Below are positions 27,838 to 36,559 of a stretch of DNA of 64,000 nt, in pieces. Source of the DNA: Thermogemmatispora aurantia. GTDB lineage: Bacteria; Chloroflexota; Ktedonobacteria; Ktedonobacterales; Ktedonobacteraceae. Under the pieces are notes generated by a model, which saw only the letters and a list, made by a program, of their open reading frames with translations, searched no databases and was not told where the DNA came from. The stretch covers positions 915,319 through 979,318 of the forward strand of contig NZ_BKZV01000001.1 in the NCBI RefSeq assembly GCF_008974285.1, read 5' to 3'. Position 1 is the first letter of the stretch. Each line of letters opens with the position of its first letter. Made by a program: the position numbers and the translations under genes.

Positions 27838-28593
27838 CTAAATAAGAGCCTCCGTGGCTAGCTCAAGCTGCTCCAGATCCCTGGCGAGTTGCTGACTGGT
27901 ATCTCTGAACTGGGTCGCAATCTCCTGGGCACTCTTCATAGCTTTATCCAGCTGCTCCGGTAATCTATCGCGCTCATAGGCATCAGCTATTCGAGCCGAG
28001 AGAAAGGAGATTTGCTGCAACCCATGACGCAGAGCCATCAGCGCCTCCAGGGTCTCGCTATCGCGGTTGGCCTGGGCCCGCTGGTGCAGAAAGACCAGGC
28101 GAGGCTGCAGACTCTGGCACGTTCGCGTAATCAGGGCAATATCGCGCACAATAGCCGTGTGGCGCACGGCAAGGTGCCGGCTGACCGCCGCTAAAATGGA
28201 GGTACCAATCTGCTGCTCTTCGGCAATACGCTGGGCGTCGACGGTCAGACGCCTTACCTCGTCCGTAGTCGCCGTAATCCGGCGCGTCGCCCGGCGAATG
28301 GGGCGCACTATCGGTAGAAAGACCCATGTTGCGGTCAAGACCGTCAAGAGGAGAATGCCGCAGAGCAGCAGCCAGGTGTTTCTTCCAGCCAGTCGATATA
28401 TCGACCCATAAAAGAGCAGAACAAATAAACTGACAGGAATAAATGAAACAATAATCATGGATATAAGAAAGCGCAGCTTGATGCCAAAGCCTGTGCGGCG
28501 TAGCAGGGTCGCCAGGTCGAGAGAAGCCTCCGGCCACGGGTCCTGTCTCGCCTCATACCCCGTTTGTAGCTCTAGACTACGATCCGCCAACAT
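27838..28593 (-). CDS. Membrane protein with HAMP-like linker and no output domain
   Basis: 251 residues. An N-terminal cytosolic segment (1-38) is followed by two close hydrophobic helices (about 39-62 and 72-92) with almost no extracellular part between them. Next comes a HAMP-like stretch (VFLPIVRPIRRATRRI), then long amphipathic helices to the end. No histidine kinase, chemoreceptor signalling or cyclase domain is visible, so the protein ends as a bare coiled-coil sensor stalk. It is unclear whether it signals through the DUF4388 protein downstream. The start is ATG 28593. Confidence 0.55.
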   Translation of the reverse strand: MLADRSLELQTGYEARQDPWPEASLDLATLLRRTGFGIKLRFLISMIIVSFIPVSLFVLLFYGSIYRLAGRNTWLLLCGILLLTVLTATWVFLPIVRPIRRATRRITATTDEVRRLTVDAQRIAEEQQIGTSILAAVSRHLAVRHTAIVRDIALITRTCQSLQPRLVFLHQRAQANRDSETLEALMALRHGLQQISFLSARIADAYERDRLPEQLDKAMKSAQEIATQFRDTSQQLARDLEQLELATEALI

Positions 28594-29033
28594 TTGGGCG
28601 CTCCTGTCAGAGGATAGGAAGAACGCTTGAACAGTTTCTTCTACACAGCTAGAGAGTATAGCACCTATCTAAACCAGATGGATATTAATAGCCTATAAAA
28701 AAATGGCACCCTATGCTAAAAGAAGTTATACAAGAAAGCTTCTGATGAGACGGTCTCGGGAGAGGAACCCACCAGCACAGGGAGTCGTCGGCTGCAGGGG
28801 CCAGAATAGTGAGGACAGATGATATAGTGCGGTGGGGCAGATAGAGCGCAGCAGCTTTTGCCAGGGTCGAGACCACTGACTGGCCCGATTTTTCACCAGA
28901 CAGCTAGCAAAGAGCAGGTGTAAGCCTGACCAAGAGGTTTTCACCGCTTCCTGACTGTGTGCTATCCCTCGGGTAGCAGGCCCGATCAGACCCATAAAGA
29001 GCCGTCGGGAGATCAGGCAGACCTGGGACTGGA
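28594..29033. other. Divergent intergenic region
   Basis: The gap between the HAMP-like gene (-) and the LRV-repeat gene (+) is 679 bases. Its first 440 bases hold only short open frames in mixed frames without ribosome-binding sites. A TATACT near 28661-28666 on the minus strand could be the -10 for the HAMP-like gene. Nothing else was recognised. Confidence 0.3.
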
Positions 29034-29063
29034 TTGACAAAGACTGGCCCTGTCGTCTATAGT
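29034..29063 (+). promoter_or_regulatory. Sigma-70-type promoter of the LRV gene
   Basis: TTGACA at 29034-29039, an 18-base spacer and TATAGT at 29058-29063. It predicts a leader of about 200 bases before ATG 29273. Confidence 0.6.
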
Positions 29064-29272
29064 ATTTTACTAGTCACTCGCCTATGTGCCTGCCCAGGAA
29101 GTAGCTCGGAGAGCCGTACAGGGTCACCCGTACTCAGCCCATGCTGTCGCTCTCCCTGCTTGACCTGACAGCCAGTTGCTTCGCGCGCGTCGCCCACCTT
29201 CATACTACTCCAGTACGTGAAGCAGCCGTTTTCAGACAATCAAGCATCAGGCTATGATGGATCTTTTAGCTT

Positions 29273-31246
29273 ATGACAACTGAAAACGTGCCCCCCGAGC
29301 TGATCGCCGAGGCTCAAAATCTTGACACGCCTCCTGAGCGGTTGAGCGAGCTAAGTCATCAGCCAGCCTTACGTCCCCTGGTCGCCGCCAATCCGGCAAC
29401 ACCGCCCGTTGTGTTGGAGCAGCTCAGCAGGGAACGCGATTTGACTGTACGCCGGGCTGTGGCACGCAATCCGAACACCTCGCTTGACCTGCTGCTGGAG
29501 CTGGCCCGCGAGTTCCCCCATGAATTTCTAGCCAATCCCATCCTGCCTCTTCTGAACCTGACGCAGCCCGATTTTATTAAACAAGCCTCGCCCCAGGCGT
29601 GGCTGCAGCTCTTGCGCTGCGAAGAGACCCCCCTGCTCTGGCTGCGCTGGCTCAATGAAGATGTGAATCTCAGCCGCATTCGTTGGTTCTCCGATGAAAC
29701 CATGTGGGCCTTACAGTGGCATGTCGCCATCGCGGGTGAGATCTCTGAGTTTAACGAACAGCGGCAGCGCTTCGTCAGCGAGGCAGTGGCTGACTACGAG
29801 CGGCGTAGCAGCCAGGTTGGCCTTTATCCGCGTTCCTTCAGCTCGACGCTGGTGCTTCTGACCCTGGCCATACCCGATCTCTATCCTGAGCTGGTCGAGG
29901 GGATCTACTCGCCTGACGACGAATGCTGGCGTCGGCTCTTGCTAGCCTGCTATCCCTATCTGCACCAGGAGACAGTGCTCAAACTGGTCAGCGAGGGGCC
30001 GCTAGCGGTCCGCGCCGAGGCTGTCAGGCTGCTACCACTTCCGCCTGAGCTACTCTATGAACTGGCACGTGCTCCAGAGGTAGAGATCCGCAGCGCGGTG
30101 GCGGCTAACCCTGCCACTCCTCCCACACTTTTGTTGACCTTGACGGAGGATGCCAGCAGCCAGGTACGCAGCACGGCGGCTCGGCATCCCCAGCTACCCG
30201 CAGAGAGATTAGCTCACCTGGCCAGGAGTGGTGAGCCGGAGGTGCGGCGGGCTGTGGCTGGCCATACCGCGCTGGGAGCTATCGAGCGTGAACTGCTCGC
30301 CACCGATGCCAGCGTCGAAGTACGGGCCGCTGTCGCACCACACCTGCCGCCTGAGAGTGCCTTCCTCCGGCGTCTGGCGGAGGATGAGGCCAGTCAGGTG
30401 CGGGCTGCCGTCGCTTCTCACTCAGCCCTGCCCACAGCGCTCAGTGCCTCTCTGGCAAGGGATTCCGCTTTAGAGGTTGTGCTCTCGCTGGCAGGCAACC
30501 CATGTCTGCCCCCCAAGCTCGCCGAACAGCTCTGCGCACACTCGCAGGCGATGGTCCGTTGGCGGATAGCTTCCCACCCGGCGCTGGCGCCAGAGACCTT
30601 GCGCCATCTGGCATCTTCCCACAGGCAGGATCGTTCCCTGCTCGCCGGTCTGGCCCGCAATCCTAACACGCCCGCCGATGTCCTGACGTGGCTTGCAGAA
30701 CTTGACGATCGCGAGATCCATCTGGCCCTGAGTCAGCAGCCAGAGCTGCCCGCACCCCTGCTGGAGCGTCTTGCCGCCCGCTATCTGAGCGAGTGGCGCC
30801 GCCAGCGCGCTGTCGTCTCGACAGATGAGGGCACTCAGCCCATTGAGATCCTTCGCTCCCTGGCAGCTCACCCTTCCTCTCCACTGACACTGCTAGAGCA
30901 GCTGCTGCGCCTGAACGATAGCGAGGTGGCGATCGCGGTCGCGACTCACCCGCGGACCATCACCCAGGGCCAGAGCCTGATCTTCGATTATCTGCTGGAG
31001 ACGCTACGCGAAGAGATTATCAAAGCTGATCTGCCGTCGCGTCTGCGTCCGCTGTTGCTGCAACGTCGAGATCTGCCACCAGCCTTACTGGAGCTATTCG
31101 CCGAATCCGGTCGCTGGGTCGAGCGCTATCTTGTGGCTCAGCATGCGGCAGTTCCATCCACACTACTGGAGACCCTGGCCCACGATGGTAACTGCTTTGT
31201 GCGCGCCGCCGCCCGCGCCCGACTAGCCAGTCAGTCGAGGGATTGA
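29273..31246 (+). CDS. LRV-like (variant leucine-rich) repeat protein
   Basis: 657 residues made largely of roughly 22-24-residue repeats with the pattern VRxAVAxNPxxPxxxLxxLA, for example VRRAVARNPNTSLDLLLELA, EIRSAVAANPATPPTLLLTL and VRAAVASHSALPTALSASLA. This is the LRV type of helical solenoid. Residues from about 85 to 235 interrupt the repeats with a different, Trp-rich helical stretch. No Cys-rich Fe-S segment or catalytic motif was seen; it is probably a binding scaffold. It stands upstream of the MoxR and VWA genes on the same strand, with a decayed tnpB between, so a functional link is inference. The start codon has a weak ribosome-binding site. Confidence 0.7.
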   Translation: MTTENVPPELIAEAQNLDTPPERLSELSHQPALRPLVAANPATPPVVLEQLSRERDLTVRRAVARNPNTSLDLLLELAREFPHEFLANPILPLLNLTQPDFIKQASPQAWLQLLRCEETPLLWLRWLNEDVNLSRIRWFSDETMWALQWHVAIAGEISEFNEQRQRFVSEAVADYERRSSQVGLYPRSFSSTLVLLTLAIPDLYPELVEGIYSPDDECWRRLLLACYPYLHQETVLKLVSEGPLAVRAEAVRLLPLPPELLYELARAPEVEIRSAVAANPATPPTLLLTLTEDASSQVRSTAARHPQLPAERLAHLARSGEPEVRRAVAGHTALGAIERELLATDASVEVRAAVAPHLPPESAFLRRLAEDEASQVRAAVASHSALPTALSASLARDSALEVVLSLAGNPCLPPKLAEQLCAHSQAMVRWRIASHPALAPETLRHLASSHRQDRSLLAGLARNPNTPADVLTWLAELDDREIHLALSQQPELPAPLLERLAARYLSEWRRQRAVVSTDEGTQPIEILRSLAAHPSSPLTLLEQLLRLNDSEVAIAVATHPRTITQGQSLIFDYLLETLREEIIKADLPSRLRPLLLQRRDLPPALLELFAESGRWVERYLVAQHAAVPSTLLETLAHDGNCFVRAAARARLASQSRD

Positions 31247-31283
31247 CAGGCATCAGGCTTTTTCCTACACTAATAGCCTGACA

Positions 31284-31315
31284 CTCCCCCGGCGCAAGCC
31301 CAGGGGGTGTTTCCT
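31284..31315 (+). terminator. Hairpin after the LRV gene
   Basis: CCCCC and GGGGG arms with a short extension close on GTGTTT and then CCTT. It lies 37 bases after the LRV stop and directly against the tnpB remnant 3' end. It may terminate the LRV transcript or be left over from the element's right end. Confidence 0.4.
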
Positions 31316-31819
31316 TCATCCAGCCACCTTGCCTGTCTTGGCGCTGCCAGAATGAGTAGCGGGTGTCTGTTCAGAAGCGCTTCGCCTCTGCTGAGAGAGG
31401 CCCGTTTCCGATTCCCCAGCGGTACAGTTGAAAGCCTTTGCTAAGATGTTCTTCGCGGCATTGTGGTCGCGGTCAAGCACCAGCCCCCAACGTGGGACAT
31501 GCGTCCTGACGGAGAGGCTTCCTGACTCGTGAATGCTGGATTAACCGCGATGACAGGAATGTCATGCACCTGTTCACAGTCGTGCAACCAGGAGAGGAAG
31601 CGCTCCATGAGGCATCACTTAGGAATCGAGGCGCAAAGCAAAGACATAGCCATTGGCAAGTTGTGAGTAGAAGCATTGCCGGCCATTTCTGCTGGTTCCA
31701 CGAGGATTCATCCACAGGCACAGGCACTTGTTACGGATAAACTGCGTCACCCGTCTCGCCTCTTCAATGGCGTCGTATTGTGCCTGATTGCCGCGGCTCT
31801 TGCACTCGTAGATTAACAT
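31316..31819 (-). pseudogene. tnpB: Decayed IS200/IS605-type tnpB remnant
   Basis: On the minus strand three fragments of one TnpB reading are visible. The N-terminus starts at ATG 31819 (IEEARRVTQFIRNKCLCLWM) and stops at 31619. A middle piece from about 31610 reads WLHDCEQVHDIPVIAVNPAF then TSQE. The C-terminus, in a shifted frame, reads LSVRTHVPRWGLVLDRDHNA then AKNIL and ends at TGA 31316. The whole is about 500 bases instead of roughly 1.1-1.2 kb. Most of the RuvC core and the four zinc-finger cysteines are gone, so it cannot act as a nuclease. No TnpA gene is present. Confidence 0.75.
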
Positions 31820-32068
31820 GAACTCTTGTCGGCCTGAATGAACAGCGGCAGCCAGACTGCCTGGCGGCTGGAGCCTTGACAACTGCTCGCTCGACGTTCT
31901 ATGGTGGTTGCTATCTACCCAGCCCCTTTTTTTCGACAGTGGCACCCGAGAGCAGTCCTCAGCACATGCTCTGTACGCGCCATGCTTCCACCTGATATCT
32001 GATAGCTGGAACGCTAGAAGATCATCTTTCGCTGAAGACGAGGATAACAAGGAGGGTGAAAGAGTCTC
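31820..32068 (+). promoter_or_regulatory. Promoter region of the MoxR gene
   Basis: TTGACA at 31876-31881, an 18-base spacer and TATGGT at 31900-31905, pointing to the MoxR gene with a leader of about 160 bases. A GCCAG/CTGGC inverted repeat lies near 31852-31866, next to the tnpB remnant's 5' side, and may be a leftover element end. Confidence 0.45.
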
Positions 32069-33073
32069 ATGCGACCTGATGCCCTGGCACGCTTTCTGTC
32101 CGGCCTGGTGAGCCGGCGCCTGATGATGAGCACCATGATCTGGGGACCACCCGGCGTCGGTAAATCGAGTATCGTCGCACAGACAGCACGTGCTCACAGC
32201 CTGGAGCTGATTGACCTCCGCCTCTCGCAGCTTGCCCCGACCGATCTGCGCGGTCTGCCCGTGGCTGAAGAGGGCACGGCCCGCTGGTACCCGCCCGAGT
32301 TTCTGCCGCGCTCAGGCCGGGGCATCCTCTTCCTCGATGAGCTGAACCTGGCTCCGCCGACGATCCAGGGCATCGCTCAGCAGCTGATTCTCGATCGGCG
32401 CGTCGGCAGCTACACCGTCCCCGAAGGCTGGTTTATCTGGGCCGCCGGCAATCGCAAAGAAGACCGCGCCGCCGTCTTCGACATGCCCGCGCCGCTGAGC
32501 AACCGCTTCATTCATCTATTTGTAGAACCGAACTTCGATAGCTTCAAAGCCTACGCCCTGGAGCAAGGCATGCACGAACACTTATTAGCTTTTCTGGCCT
32601 TCCGCCCTGAGCTGCTGCACAGGCTTGATCCGCAGCAGCCAGCCTGGCCCTCGCCGCGCACCTGGATGATGGCCGATGCGCTCTACAAGGCTGGACTGGA
32701 TATCGCCCCGGCAGTCGGCCAGGGAGCTGCCGCTGAGTTTGAGGCATTCATGGCCCTCTACGACCGCCTTCCCGATGTCGAGGCCATTCTCGAAGGCGCA
32801 GGAGAACCTATCGCTTTTCCCAGCGAGCCATCGCTGCGCTACGCCATCACAGTGGCGTTGGCGACGCGCGCCACGAGCCTGCAGCAATGCTACCAGGCCT
32901 TCGTCTGGATGAGCCAGAAAGCCCAACCTGAATGGGTACAGCTCTTCGCCACCGATCTCTTCCGCCTGCTGCGCGCACGCAACGAGCTAGGCAAGCTGGC
33001 TGCGCTGGTGCAGCGCAATCAGCAGCTTCAGAAGCTGTTTACCGAGTACATGGAGCTGCTCAATCAACAGTAA
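32069..33073 (+). CDS. MoxR-family AAA+ ATPase
   Basis: 334 residues. Walker A GPPGVGKS and Walker B GILFLDELN are intact, as are the sensor-type WAAGNRKED and PLSNRFIHLF segments; the C-terminal lid follows. MoxR ATPases act as chaperone-like partners of VWA-domain proteins, and the next gene encodes such a protein, so an ATPase-VWA pair is the natural reading. AAGGAGG lies 12 bases before ATG 32069. The intact neighbour genes and ribosome-binding sites argue for an active two-gene operon. Confidence 0.85.
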   Translation: MRPDALARFLSGLVSRRLMMSTMIWGPPGVGKSSIVAQTARAHSLELIDLRLSQLAPTDLRGLPVAEEGTARWYPPEFLPRSGRGILFLDELNLAPPTIQGIAQQLILDRRVGSYTVPEGWFIWAAGNRKEDRAAVFDMPAPLSNRFIHLFVEPNFDSFKAYALEQGMHEHLLAFLAFRPELLHRLDPQQPAWPSPRTWMMADALYKAGLDIAPAVGQGAAAEFEAFMALYDRLPDVEAILEGAGEPIAFPSEPSLRYAITVALATRATSLQQCYQAFVWMSQKAQPEWVQLFATDLFRLLRARNELGKLAALVQRNQQLQKLFTEYMELLNQQ

Positions 33074-33162
33074 TGAACGAAGGAGGGGTAACAGCTGACA
33101 TAGCCAGAGAACGCCAGTGCTCAGCCATCGCCTGAACCAGCCTGCTCCAAGGAGGAGATGCC

Positions 33163-34302
33163 ATGCAGGAGCACCACGATGTACACAAGCAGATCAGTGC
33201 CGCGATTCTGCAGCTGCGTCTACGGCAGCCGTTTTTCGCCACGCTGAGTCTCTTTGCCCAGATCAAGGTGAGCGATACCGTCGATACGGCCATGACCGAC
33301 GGGCGCAGTATCACCTTTAATCCTACCTTCTGGCGTCAGCTGACGCCAGCCGAGCGCCTGGGGGTGCTCACCCACGAGGTGCTCCACGCCGCTCTGCAGC
33401 ATGTGCCACGGCGCGGCCAGCGTGACCCGCACCTCTGGAACATCGCTGCTGATATCGTGGTCAACGGCATTATCGCCCATCTGGAAGGGTTAGAGTTACC
33501 CAGGGGCCATCTACGCGAGCCTGATCTGGAGAGACTGAGCGTCGAGGAGATCTATCAGCAACTACAGCAGAACCCTAGGCGCGCCTCTCAGCTACGTGTC
33601 CCTCTGGACCTCAAACAGCAGAGCCAGCAAGAGGACCCGCTATCGCACGAGGAGTATAACCGACAGCGAGACTACTGGTGGCGGGCCATTAAGCAGGCCA
33701 GCAGCACAGGAGCGCAATCTGGTCATTTTCCTCTCGGCCTGGAACGCGAGCTGGCCCGTATCGACCCGAGCCGACTGGACTGGCGTAGTTATCTCTGGCG
33801 CTTTCTGACGCAGACCCCGAGCGACTTCTCCGGCTTCGACCGGCGCTTTATTGGTCAGCGGCTCTACCTGGACGCCCAGGAGAACGAGCAGCTTCACGCC
33901 TACATCGCAGTCGATACCAGCGGCTCGATCAGCAACAAGGACCTGAGCCTTTTCCTGAGCGAGTTACGCGGTATCCTGGCCGCCTATCCCCATGTGATCG
34001 GCCAGCTCTACTACGTCGATACGGAATGCCACGGTCCCTACGAGGTGAGCAGCGTCTCCGCCGAGTTACCTCCACCACAGGGCGGCGGGGGAACAAATTT
34101 CGCCCCGTTCTTCGAGCGTATCCAGACTGAGCACGAACCGTGGCAGAACGCCGTTTGTGTTTACCTGACCGACGGCTTCGGCTCCTTTCCCGAGGAGCCG
34201 CCTGGGCTGCCCGTGCTCTGGGTCGTAACAGGACATCACCTTGAGCGGGAAGGCTTTCCGTTTGGCGAAGTGATCGAACTGGTGCCTGATGAAGGAAACT
34301 AA
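33163..34302 (+). CDS. DUF2201 metallopeptidase-like protein with C-terminal VWA-like domain
   Basis: 379 residues. The N-terminal part carries LGVLTHEVLHAALQHVPRRG, an HExxH zinc motif with a third His nearby, followed by WNIAADIVVNGII, as in the DUF2201 putative metallopeptidase family. The C-terminal 140 residues form a VWA-like fold with the metal-ion site AVDTSGSISNKDL. Together with the MoxR ATPase 89 bases upstream this is a recurring gene pair; substrates are unknown. AAGGAGGAG precedes ATG 33163. The gene ends in a strong hairpin shared with the convergent P450 gene. Confidence 0.85.
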   Translation: MQEHHDVHKQISAAILQLRLRQPFFATLSLFAQIKVSDTVDTAMTDGRSITFNPTFWRQLTPAERLGVLTHEVLHAALQHVPRRGQRDPHLWNIAADIVVNGIIAHLEGLELPRGHLREPDLERLSVEEIYQQLQQNPRRASQLRVPLDLKQQSQQEDPLSHEEYNRQRDYWWRAIKQASSTGAQSGHFPLGLERELARIDPSRLDWRSYLWRFLTQTPSDFSGFDRRFIGQRLYLDAQENEQLHAYIAVDTSGSISNKDLSLFLSELRGILAAYPHVIGQLYYVDTECHGPYEVSSVSAELPPPQGGGGTNFAPFFERIQTEHEPWQNAVCVYLTDGFGSFPEEPPGLPVLWVVTGHHLEREGFPFGEVIELVPDEGN

Positions 34303-34340
34303 GCGGCTTCCAATCCCTTTTGCGCAGGATCGGAAGCCGC
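34303..34340. terminator. Bidirectional hairpin between the VWA and P450 genes
   Basis: GCGGCTTCC (34303-34311) pairs with GGAAGCCGC (34332-34340); the stem continues inward with one mismatch (TCC/GGA). On the minus strand TTAGTTTCC follows. It separates two convergent genes. Confidence 0.6.
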
Positions 34341-34371
34341 CAGGGGCAGGTTACTGTCTACGGTTGTTTCT

Positions 34372-35574
34372 TTAGCGCTGGCTGCCAGCGGTCGCCGCTT
34401 CGAAGGCGATCGGCAAGGAACGGATCACAAAGACCAGACCCCGATTGACCATGATCGGAACGCCCGAGACACGCTCTAGCCTGCCCAGGCGTTGCAACAT
34501 TAACGGCAGAGCAATCTTGGCCTCCAGACGCGCTAGCGGCGCCCCGACGCAGTAATGGACACCATGACCGAAAGCCAGATGACGGTTGGGGCTGCGCTCG
34601 ATCAGGAAGCGATCCGGCTCGGGGAACTGGGCCGGGTCGCGGTTGGCCGAGGCTGTCCAGACAAGAACGTTTTGCCCTGGCGGGATGCGCTGCCCTCCAA
34701 GCTCGACCTCGATCGTTGTGCGCCGCAGCAGGAACCAGACCGGCGGTAGGAAGCGCAGCACTTCCTCGATGGCCGCCGGCATCAGCTCTGGCTGGCGACG
34801 CAGTCGCTCCATGACGTCGGGATAGTCGGTGAAGCAGACGATAGCATTAGCGATCAGGTTTTTGGTGGTCTCCTGACCAGCGGCCAGCAACAGGACACAG
34901 AAGCTCAACAGCTCATTCTGACTGAGTTTCTGCCCATCGACTTCGGCCTGACAGAGCGCGCTGATCAGGTCCTCCCGCGGCACCCGTCGGCGCTCGGCGA
35001 TCAGATCCGTGAAGTACTCCTCCATCTCTTGGCGCATCGTCCGCCCGGCCAGGCGCCGCGCCGGTGGAGCGGAAGGATCAGCCTGCGCCCAGCGCTGGAA
35101 GATGTCCCAATCCTGATCAGGGACACCGAGAAGCTCGGCGATCACTTTGGCCGGCAAGGGGAAGGCAATGTCGGCCACCACGTCTAGCTCTCCTTTGGCC
35201 AGCACTGCATCCAGCAGCTCTTGCGTGATCTGCGTGATGCGATCCGCAAGACGCGCCACAGCTCGCGGTGTGAAAGCCTGGTTGACCAGGTTGCGCAGCT
35301 TGCGATGCTCCGGCGGATCTTTAGCCAACAACGTTCCTTCAAAAAACGCTCCAACGTCCTCAAAGGCGTTGGAAGAAAAGCGCGCATAGTCCGTGAGAAC
35401 ATTTAAAACATCATCGTAGCGAAACACTTGCCAGATGCCAGTACCTTCGTGAAAGAAGACCGGGTGCGCCTCGCGCATGGCCGCAAACCAGGCAAAGGAG
35501 CGCTCGGTATCTTCCAGGGGCTGCAGCCCGAAGAGCATGGGGGCCGTTGCGCGCAAACCGGGTTGTGATTGCAT
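34372..35574 (-). CDS. Cytochrome P450
   Basis: 400 residues, the usual length of a soluble bacterial P450. The heme ligand is in FGHGVHYCVGAPLARLEAKI; the I-helix has LLAAGQETTKNLIAN; the K-helix ExxR is EEVLRF. It should bind heme and oxidise an unknown substrate with ferredoxin and reductase encoded elsewhere. A TetR-type regulator gene lies directly upstream (5 bases) on the same strand, so the P450 is probably under its control. No adjacent terpene or polyketide genes were seen. Confidence 0.92.
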   Translation of the reverse strand: MQSQPGLRATAPMLFGLQPLEDTERSFAWFAAMREAHPVFFHEGTGIWQVFRYDDVLNVLTDYARFSSNAFEDVGAFFEGTLLAKDPPEHRKLRNLVNQAFTPRAVARLADRITQITQELLDAVLAKGELDVVADIAFPLPAKVIAELLGVPDQDWDIFQRWAQADPSAPPARRLAGRTMRQEMEEYFTDLIAERRRVPREDLISALCQAEVDGQKLSQNELLSFCVLLLAAGQETTKNLIANAIVCFTDYPDVMERLRRQPELMPAAIEEVLRFLPPVWFLLRRTTIEVELGGQRIPPGQNVLVWTASANRDPAQFPEPDRFLIERSPNRHLAFGHGVHYCVGAPLARLEAKIALPLMLQRLGRLERVSGVPIMVNRGLVFVIRSLPIAFEAATAGSQR

Positions 35575-35579
35575 TGCTG

Positions 35580-36221
35580 CTATATCCTTTCCTCTCCAGA
35601 CGTCTCGCTGGCAATACCGTCAAAGAAAATCTGTGCCACCTGCGCCACGAGGCTCTCGGCAGAGAGCTGCTCGCGCTCAAGCACAGACTGGTACTTGTTA
35701 AAGAGTAGCAGGTGCATAAATGTCTGTAGCAGCAGATCGGTCGAGAGCGTGTCGCGGAACTCGCCATTGCGCTGGCCTTGTTCAATCATGGCGCGAATGG
35801 CGGCACTGATCGGTTCCAGGCGGGGACCAAGACGCTCTTTGAGGGCCTGACGCAGGTCTCCGCCATAGGTGAGCAGCTGTAAGAGGCGCGCATGCAGGCC
35901 ACTGCGCTCTAGATAGACATACTCTAGAATGCGCCTGAGTCCGCCACGAGCCGTGCTGGCAGCGCTTTGGGCCTGAGCGACAGCGCGAGCGAACTGCTCC
36001 AGATGACGCTCGAAGAGAGCGGTGATCAGCTCGTCCTTACCACCCGGAAAGTGTTGATAGAGCGTCCCCTTGGCGACGCCGCAGCGGGCCGCGATCTCAT
36101 CCATCGTCGTTTCGTGATAACCTCGCTCCTCGAAGACCTCCTCCGCCACATTGAGAATCAGCTCTGTGCGTACTTCGCGCAGCCGCTCTTTTAAGCGCTG
36201 CCGCCCCATCTCACTCCCCAT
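35580..36221 (-). CDS. TetR-family transcriptional regulator
   Basis: 213 residues. The N-terminal helix-turn-helix is clear: AEEVFEERGYHETTMDEIAA followed by GVAKGTLYQHFPGGKDELI. The rest is the helical ligand-binding and dimer domain. It precedes the cytochrome P450 gene by five bases, so it is likely to regulate its own transcript and P450 in response to a small molecule. AGAGGAGG lies about nine bases before ATG 36221. A candidate operator is at 36331-36347. Confidence 0.9.
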   Translation of the reverse strand: MGSEMGRQRLKERLREVRTELILNVAEEVFEERGYHETTMDEIAARCGVAKGTLYQHFPGGKDELITALFERHLEQFARAVAQAQSAASTARGGLRRILEYVYLERSGLHARLLQLLTYGGDLRQALKERLGPRLEPISAAIRAMIEQGQRNGEFRDTLSTDLLLQTFMHLLLFNKYQSVLEREQLSAESLVAQVAQIFFDGIASETSGEERI

Positions 36222-36330
36222 CGGCTCATTCCTCCTCTGTTATGGTTGATGCTGCTCCCTTCCTCAGACCAGGAAGGCAGGCCCTCCGCTCCACGCTCTC
36301 TTCAACCACATTGAACTTTCCAGTCATATT

Positions 36331-36347
36331 TTAGACGTATGAGTCAA
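36331..36347. promoter_or_regulatory. Candidate TetR operator
   Basis: Read on the minus strand, TTGAC-tcatac-GTC-t-AA is an imperfect inverted repeat. A TAAAAT -10-like box lies next to it. It is positioned 110 bases before the TetR start and between the divergent TetR and YbjQ genes. Confidence 0.3.
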
Positions 36348-36431
36348 GGTAAGCCAGACGTAGATCAGATAGGAGCCGCCAGAGAGGCAACAAGACCAGC
36401 TCCCGCAAGAGCAGGACGCCTTGCCGAATGG

Positions 36432-36460
36432 TTGACATTCCAGAGGCAATTGCCTATCCT
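36432..36460 (+). promoter_or_regulatory. Sigma-70-type promoter of the YbjQ gene
   Basis: TTGACA at 36432-36437, a 17-base spacer and TATCCT at 36455-36460, about 95 bases before ATG 36560. The 338-base gap from the TetR gene holds only this and the candidate operator. Confidence 0.5.
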
Positions 36461-36559
36461 GGAAAGGCGGCTCGCCGCCAGGCCAGGGTCGGCGAGCCGG
36501 TGGCAGCAAGCAAGACTACAAGAAGCGGCCAGGCAAGACCACAGCGAAAGAGAGGTCCC

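Noticed and set aside
28726-29040. 104-codon minus-strand frame in the divergent intergenic region
   Set aside because: Its sequence shows no family pattern and it overlaps the promoter of the LRV gene.
31247-31315. Possible guide RNA (reRNA) at the tnpB 3' end
   Set aside because: A short hairpin is present, but the tnpB gene is decayed and no conserved guide scaffold was identified.
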